A stretch of 64,000 nucleotides of DNA from Typha latifolia (lineage: Eukaryota > Streptophyta > Magnoliopsida > Poales > Typhaceae). Below the pieces are notes generated by a model. The model was not told the origin of the DNA. It worked only from the letters and a program-made list of their open reading frames with translations, and searched no databases. Position numbers and translations under genes: made by a program. Every line of letters begins with the position of its first letter. Positions within the stretch are counted from its first letter, which is position 1. Where the stretch lies: positions 8,928,001 to 8,992,000 of the forward strand of contig CM034107.1 in assembly GCA_019914945.1 (NCBI GenBank). Direction: 5' to 3'. Positions 57,384 through 64,000 of the stretch are shown here, in pieces.

Positions 57384-59219
57384 ATGGTGGAAATAAGGAA
57401 GATAAAATCAACAAAGAGACCAATAGAGAGCACACCGACAAGGGAAGACTCAACCCACGATAACCCTAACCGTGAGGCCGATTTCTTTGGAGCGACCACG
57501 GCAGGACCAAGTCAACCAACGTCCATAAGTATAAATATGGGCTTGGCGGATGAACTTAGGGGCATGTTCCAAACATTGCTGTATAGAGTTGACGCAATGC
57601 AAAATGATCATAATTATTTAAAGGAATATGTCATGAACTGATCGGCTTCGTCATCTCCTTGACGACGATCGATGCCTCAAGAAGGACCAGCGGTGGGACC
57701 TCACCGAACCGATACCCCACAGGTTAAAGTGCGACATGTAAGTGTCAATGATCCTCTTTTACCTATGCCTACACATCATCCCCCACCTCTGTTACAAAAC
57801 CCAAGACCGACGGTGGTGGAACCTGAGAAGCGTGCGGCACTGGTGCGCTTCGTCGATGAGGAGGATTGGCACTTTGAGGATGAGGTTGATCCCTTTGGAG
57901 ATGGTGATGGACGTGCTCGAGGATTTAGAGAAGGAGATCAACATGTACAAAGGTTCAGACCTGAATTCCAAGGCGGTGATCCAACGGATTGGGTGTTTTA
58001 AGTTGAACAATATATTGATTGTCAAGGGACAGTAGATGATGCAAAGGTCCAGATGGCAAGCTTTCACCTCGAAGGAACGGCATTACATTGGTATATATCA
58101 GTTATTCGTTATTGAGGATTTACCGGTTGGGCTGACTTTTGTAGAAGGATTACTCGTAAATTTGGGACAGCGACATATGAAGATTTTACTGCTACTTTAA
58201 GTAAGATGGTTTAGAAGATGACCGTTTTAGAGTATCAAGTTGAATTTGAAAGAGTTAGTAGTCGTTGTGAGCCACCTTGTCCCGAACCGACATTCTTTTG
58301 TTAGAGATATTGCTCGGTTACATGGGGCATGCCACACACGATTGTCTGGGATCATGATCGTGTATTTATTAGAGACTTTTGGATGGAGTTTTTTAGATTG
58401 CAAGGGACTCGATTGAACTTTAGTTTGGCTTACCATCCACAGACGGATGGCCAAACCGAGGTGGTCAATCGAGGCATTGAGCAGTACTTGAGGTGCTTTG
58501 TTAGAGAGATGCCAAGATGATGGTTGGAGTTCTTACCGTGGGCAGAATGGTCTTATAACACCGCCTACCATAGCAGCATTAACATAAATCCATTTGATGT
58601 GGTGTATGGACGCACGGCTCCGATGTTATGCTCTTATGATCTAGTGGTATCTGCAGATCGGACGGAGGTGGACTTAGCCTTGATGGATAGAGACGCCACA
58701 TTGAGAGGGTTGCATGCTCATCTTAAACTTGCTCAAAACTGCATAAAGCAAGTTTATGATCGTAGCTATAGGGAGCAGGAGTTCGACATCGACAGTTGGG
58801 TGTTTGTGAGGGTGCAACCATATCGACTTGTGACCTTACGTCTGATGCGTAACCAAAAGTTAGCTCGTCGCTACTTTGGTCCGTTTTGGGTGTTAGAGCG
58901 TATTAGTCCAGTTGCATATCATTTGGAGCTGCCGAAAGGGTCGAGATTGCATCTTGTCTTCAATGTTTCATTACTAAGGGAGCGGATTGGAGATTATGAG
59001 ATCGTTGGATAGGAGCCATTGGAGGAGATTGAGATCGTAGAGCCAGTTAGTGTACTTACTAGGCACCGATGATGACATGGTATCAAATTGGAGATAGAGA
59101 TTCTACTTGAGTGGCTTGGCAAGCCATCCAATGAGGCGACATAGGAGTTGGAGACTAATATTTTGGAGCGTTTCCCCAACTTTTCACCTTGAGGGCAAGG
59201 TGGGGGAAGCGTGGTGGGT
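57384..59219 (+). pseudogene. Gypsy internal region c: gag joined to integrase, pol core deleted
   Basis: Gag starts MVEIRKIKSTKR, continues through GLADELRGMFQTLLYRVDAM, GGDPTDWVF and FCRRITRKFGTATYEDF, then near 58293 switches in mid-domain to the integrase core: [36 protein letters not shown] and EWSYNTAYHSSIN. A C-terminal part follows (LARRYFGPFWVLERISPVAY), then a chromodomain trace near 59080-59150 (ILLEWLGKPSNEAT). Protease, RT and RNase H are gone. The region ends in a purine tract before LTR d. Stops interrupt it several times. Confidence 0.88.
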
Positions 59220-60061
59220 TGATACATTTAGGTATGATCTTTCCTTACTGTATTAGTTATTTATTTTTATTAAAATAAAATTCCTATAAGTCGCATTCGA
59301 ACGCAGGCGGGGTTATGTTCGAACACCCTTGCGAATGCCTGCATCAAGTTTGCAAATATAGAGAACGCATATTGTGTGTTCGAACGCGGTCGGGCGAGTT
59401 CGAACGCTCGCGTTCGAACGCCTGCATCACGTTCGCACATACAGAGAACGTCTTTTGTGCGTTCGAATGCGATCGGCGAGAATCTTCTAAAATTAGGGTT
59501 ACTTATTGTTTTAGGACTTGTTGGCTAGCCTCTGTATATATGTGGATGATAGTCAAATTTATTATGCTATTGGAATAATGGTTTCTTGCCTTTCTATCAT
59601 CTATCTACCATAATCTCCCTCCTCCCTCTTCACCATCCTTCCACCTCTACCATTGCAAGGTTTTTCCTAACTTCTAATCTCGCTCAACTAACGAGCCACC
59701 CCTCTTTTTTGGGATCTCGGCCACTTTGTTCCCTTCGTCTATATCCCTTAATCACATGCACCATCCACCTCCATCTCCATGCCTATCCATAACCCTAACA
59801 TCCACTCCACTCTTCACCATCACCATCACCCATGTTATTCCATATTTTCATCTGAGTTTTAAGTTCGAATCTGTGAAGGACATAAGTACGAAAGTTGTAG
59901 ACTAGCATGTTACAAATCTAATCCACTTAGTTTCATAATTTTCGGAATACAGGAGAATATCTGAAGAATATTTTCCCATGATTGCGTGAACTGATTCCTG
60001 TAATAAATTCATATCTTAAGGAATTGTTCCATAGCCGACCTTTTGGTACAAGAACCCATCA
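59220..60061 (+). mobile_element. Gypsy LTR d
   Basis: The LTR runs from TGATACATTTAGG to AGAACCCATCA. The palindrome cluster is at about 59290-59475 (a perfect site at 59410-59421), and the TATA position carries TATATA at 59535. It serves as 3' LTR of region c and lies directly before region d. Confidence 0.85.
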
Positions 60062-61410
60062 AAGTGACCAGAGTCTATCACGTTGTGAGCCACCTTGGCT
60101 GGAACCGACATTGATGGGCACATTTATTTCACGGCTGCAAGAAGAGATACATGCGGATGTTCGTGCTCTTAGTCCAACCACTCTTGAGGAGGCTTTTGAG
60201 AAGGCCGTGAGGATGGAGCAAAAACATAAGGCTCTCAAGATGGCAGCAAAAATAAGTTGGGGCAATTGAGATGGGCGGTTTGCACCTAGAACACCTGCTG
60301 AAAATTATGCGGGTTCAAAAACAGCGGCTGTGAGCACTAGACCACAACCACCTTTGAGACCTTCTTCTGATGTTAAAGGAGGCACCAAACCTTCTATTTG
60401 AACTCTCACACCTGCCCAGGTGGAGGAGCGAAGAGCAAAGGGCCTTTGCTTTCGATGCGATGAACGTTTCACCCCCGATCATCAGTGTTCCAAACTAATC
60501 GGGAGTGTGATGCTCATCGACGGTCCTAAGGAGGATGATGAAGTTGTTGATGATGGTAAGTGTCCAGAGAAGGTCCATGAGGAGGCCATTGAGGAGGGTG
60601 CGGAGGATGATATCCAAGCTGAAATATCGATGCATGCATATTCCGGTACTTCCGTGCCGAGGACGTTATGGGTAGACGGATTCGTTAGAAAGCATTGTGT
60701 GCATATCCTCATCGACTCCGAAAGTACACACAACTTTCTAGACAAGAGGTTAGTGCGGAGATTGGGTTTGTATGCTGAACCGACCACGGGGTTTGACGTT
60801 GCTATTGGAGACGGCACGAAGCTTAAAGCGGAGAGCTTGTGTCACCGGGTCAGTGTTCGGGTGAAATGACACAACATCATTATGGACTTGTATCCGTTGG
60901 TGCTATGAGGAGTGGGAATTTTCCTTGGCATTCAGTGATTACAAAGCTTGGGACCCATCACTTTTGATTTCCAAAGCATGTGGATGAAATTTAAGCAAGG
61001 AAACAAAGATGTGCGGCTTGATGGCGTTCGATCTCCCCCTATTCCTGTGATGTAGCCTATGGTGGGACTGCCATGTGAAAGTGATTTGGCCTATCTTCTT
61101 CAGTTAGGACCTGCAGGAGATGAGCCTTAAATGAGTTTAGATACTACCATTGAGTTGTCTAATTTATTAGACAAATTTCCTAGACTGTTTGAGGAACCAA
61201 AGAAGTTACCATATCAGTATCCACATGTGCAAAAGGAAGTTATCTCCTACATGGTAGCCGAGATGTTGGAACAAGGTCTCATACAACCAAGTCATAGCTC
61301 ATACTCATCCCCCGTGTTATTGGTGCGAAAATATTCTCGACATGGTGTTTTTGTGCAAAAAAATTCCCGACTTTACACCTTGAGAGCAAGGTGGGGTAAG
61401 CGTGGTGGGC
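60062..61410 (+). pseudogene. Gypsy internal region d: gag end, protease, RT start
   Basis: Gag (FISRLQEEIHADVR and TTLEEAFEKAVRMEQ) leads to the zinc knuckle CFRCDERFTPDHQCSK (about 60450). An aspartic protease follows with HILIDSESTHNFLD in place of the usual DSG or DTG at the active site (60700-60740). The start of RT reads PHVQKEVISYMVAEMLEQGL, then IQPSHSSYSSPVLLVRK (61225-61330). A deletion then joins it to the last bases of pol (TLRARWGKRGG) before LTR e. The PBS and gag N-terminus are missing. Confidence 0.88.
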
Positions 61411-62221
61411 TGATACATTTAATTAGGATATTTTCTTATTGCATTAGTTGTTTATTCTCATTAAAAGAAAATCCATGTAGGTCGGGTTCGAACGCAGGAG
61501 GGGTCGCGTTCAAATGCCCTTACGAACGCCTACATTAGGTTCGCAAATACAGAGGACGCAAAAAGTATGTTCAAACGTGGTCGAGCGCGTTCACCCGCAT
61601 CGCGTTTGCACATACAGAGAACATTTTTTTATTATGGTTAGTTATTGTTATTAGGGTTAGTTATTGTTATTAGGGCTTGTTGGCTAGCCTCTATAAAGGT
61701 GTGAATGACAGCCAAATTTATTATGCTATTGGATGATTGATTTCTTGCTTCATATCTTCTCTCTATTATTTCTCCCTCCTCCCTCTTCATCAAACCTTCC
61801 ACCTCTACCATTGGCAAGGTCTCTCATAACTTCTAATATCCCTCGTTTGTCGAATCCTCCCTCTTCTTTCGGATCTCGACCACTTCTTCCCCTTCGTCTT
61901 TATCCCTTAACCACATCTACCATCTACCTTCATCTCCATAATCATTCATAACCCTAATATCCAATCCACCTGTCACCACTACCATCACCCACGTTATTTC
62001 GTGTTTTCGTCCCAGTTGCAGTTCAAATATGTGAACGACATAAATAATAAAATTGTAAATCAAAAGTTATGGATCTAATCCACTTAGTTTCATAATTTTC
62101 TTACTACAAGAGAATATTTGGTGAATATTTTCTCACAATTATGCGGAGTGATTCCTGTAATAAATCCAGATCTTAAAGGAATCATTCCGTAGCCTATTAT
62201 TTAGTATCGTAGAACCCATCA
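61411..62221 (+). mobile_element. Gypsy LTR e
   Basis: The LTR runs from TGATACATTTAATT to GAACCCATCA. The cluster at about 61488-61620 is shorter and has lost its final palindromes. TATAAAGG lies at 61692. Two copies of TTAGGGTTAGTTATTG-like sequence replace the usual single one. Confidence 0.85.
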
Positions 62222-63424
62222 CCGATTCCTTTAGAGTGACCACGGTAGGACTGAGTCAACCAACATCCATGGGTGTGAACATGGGCTTGGCGGATGAAAT
62301 TAAGGGCATGCTCCAAACATTGCTGCATAGGGTTGATGCAATGCAGAATGAACATAATGCTTTAAAGGAATATGTCATAAACCGATCGGCTTCGTCATCT
62401 CCTCGACGAAGATCGGTGCCTCAAGAAGAACTAGTGATGGGAGCACATCGAACTGATACCCCACAGGTTTAGGTGCAACATGTTAGTGTCAATGATCCTC
62501 TTTTACCTATGTCTACACATCATCCCCCACCCTCGATACAAAACCAAAGACTGGCGATGGTGGAACACGAGAGGTGTGCGACACCGGTGCGCTTCGTCGA
62601 TGAGGAGGATTGACAATTTGAGGATGATGTTGATCCGTTTAGAGATGGTGATGGATGTGCTCCAGGATTTAGAGAAGAAAATCAACAAGCACAAAGGTTC
62701 AGACCTGAACCTAGGATCTTTTGTGAACCCGACAATGCTATCCGAGGGAGAACCGCATGCTTGGACTTCCCAAAATTCCAAGGCGGCGATCCGACGGATT
62801 GGGTGTTTCAAGTTGATTCATATTTTGATTGTCAAGGGATAGTGGAGGATGCAAAGGTCCAGATGGAAGCTTTCACCTCCAAGGAACGGCATTGTATTGG
62901 TATCGATTGGTTATTCGTGGTGGAGGATTTACCGGTTGAGCTGACTTTTGTAGGAGGACTACACGCTGATTTGTGATAGTGGCATATAAAGATTTTGTTG
63001 CCACTTTAAGCAAGATAGTTCAGAAGGTGACCATTTTGGAGTATCAAGCTGAATTTGAAAGAGTTAGTAGTTGTTGTGATCATCTTGGCCCGAACTGATA
63101 TTGATGAGCACATTCATTTCAGGGCTGTGGGATGAGATACAAGCGGATGTTCGTGCTCTTTATTTTACCACTCTTGAGGAGGCCTTTGAGAAGGCCGAGA
63201 GAATGGAGCAAAAGCATAAAGCTTTCAAAATGGTAGCGAAAACAAGTTGGGCATCCGAGATGGGCGGTTTGCACCTAACACGCTGGCTGAAAATTCTGCA
63301 AGTTCAAAGACAACGGCAGCTAGTACGAGACCACGTAAGACCTTCCGATTTTAAAGGAGGCACAAGACCCGCCATTTGAACTCTCACACCTGCCTAGGTG
63401 GAGGAGCGAAGAGTGAAGGGCCTT
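62222..63424 (+). pseudogene. Gypsy internal region e: gag relic
   Basis: No PBS. The region begins inside gag (VGLSQPTSMGVNMGLADEIK) and runs through FQVDSYFDCQGIVEDAKVQM and FISGLWDEIQADVRALYFT with frameshifts. It ends at GGAGGCACAAGACC before the zinc knuckle, where unrelated sequence begins near 63425. Confidence 0.85.
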
Positions 63425-64000
63425 TTAAAAAACCCCTATACACAAGTATGTATCTAAATACAAGGCAATGATATCACTCGTTCGCTTAAATAAAAGTCCG
63501 TAGAAATATTAGGAACGAAAACAGAGATGAACGCCAAGATTTTAATGTGGAAAAACTCAAACGGAAAAAAACCATGGATCCAAACTCGGATCAAAACCAA
63601 TCACTAGAATAGTAGCAGTTACAAAACTGACTCACAAAACAAACCGTCGATCCAAACAACTTTGTTCTTCTTAGTCTTGCTCGCTAGAACCCACGATTCA
63701 CTACTTCTCGTGATTGAAGTCTAACCTCAGTAACCCTTGAGATTGATCTTTCGTCTAGATAGCCTTTAAGACCAAATATTAACTTTTCAATGATGAGTAG
63801 AACCTTGTTAGTTGAAGAACCGATGTAGCCTCAAGAAGTCTCCTTCAATAATGCTTCTTCAACCACCCTAGAGATAGGGCATCACAATCCTTATATATGA
63901 TCTCCAAGATAGAGCCAAATCTAAGTCTTATCCGTACTCACGAAAGTCCAATTTTATCAAACTTCATTGGTGCGTTCGAACGCGGCCCAGGTGCGTTCGA
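63425..64000 (-). mobile_element. Probable copia LTR remnant ending in palindromes
   Basis: TTTAATGTGGAAAAACTC and AAAAAAACCATGG resemble the block at 9480-9520. At the window edge GCGTTCGAACGC (63972-63983) and a second GCGTTCGA (63993-64000) appear, so another palindrome cluster probably starts here. The rest lies outside the window. Confidence 0.4.

Noticed and set aside
1..64000. A coherent novel multi-gene system
   Set aside because: Apart from the TFIIA gamma gene and one small frame, all coding traces belong to known transposon proteins or to a broken calreticulin copy. Nothing indicates co-functioning novel genes.

Overview
The window looks like plant (angiosperm) nuclear DNA. It is AT-rich, and its few host genes sit among many decayed transposable elements: chromodomain Ty3/gypsy, Ty1/copia, L1-type LINE, hAT, Mutator-like and Harbinger-like elements, and MITEs. 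Primer-binding sites of the TGGTATCAGAGC type, GT-AG introns and a plant-type TFIIA small-subunit sequence support this. I cannot name the species.

Host genes. One gene can be rebuilt completely: the small (gamma) subunit of general transcription factor IIA, plus strand, exons 19168-19296, 19394-19444 and 28130-28270. It encodes 106 residues and has an intact frame. Its second intron is about 8.7 kb and is filled with a MITE, a hAT-like element, a SINE and tandem repeats. A second probable gene is a single-exon 79-residue protein on the minus strand (43113-43352), GC-richer than its surroundings, followed by a duplicated GA-repeat-bearing 3' flank. A broken calreticulin gene fragment with introns retained lies on the minus strand at 15393-16100, just inside the terminal sequence of a hAT element.

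Layout. 1-14 kb: MITEs, LTR remnants, a gypsy gag relic, a solo LTR with a perfect target-site duplication (10572-11146), and a long inverted repeat (6740-7450 against 12955-13600). 14-18.5 kb: hAT pieces, including a BED zinc-finger exon, and the calreticulin fragment. 19-28.6 kb: the TFIIA gamma gene. 29.7-34.3 kb: a solo LTR split by a 1.85-kb hAT element, a TIR element with a GC-rich core, and another solo LTR. 35-42 kb: a minus-strand chromovirus pol relic and a minus-strand L1 LINE. 42.6-43.4 kb: the small gene. 44-50 kb: nested gypsy LTRs. 50-54.2 kb: a minus-strand copia element. 54.2-63.4 kb: a head-to-tail array of five related gypsy LTRs separated by differently deleted internal regions.

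The most unusual signal is a family of 12-bp palindromes, GCGTTCGAACGC and decayed forms, clustered in the LTRs just upstream of a TATA box. The same motif occurs in at least one other LTR type and at the right edge of the window. A second LTR family instead carries six 18-bp repeats, each with a GATAAG box, just upstream of its own TATA box. No operon-like or defence-type gene system was found. All similarity statements come from reading the sequence by eye, not from a search.
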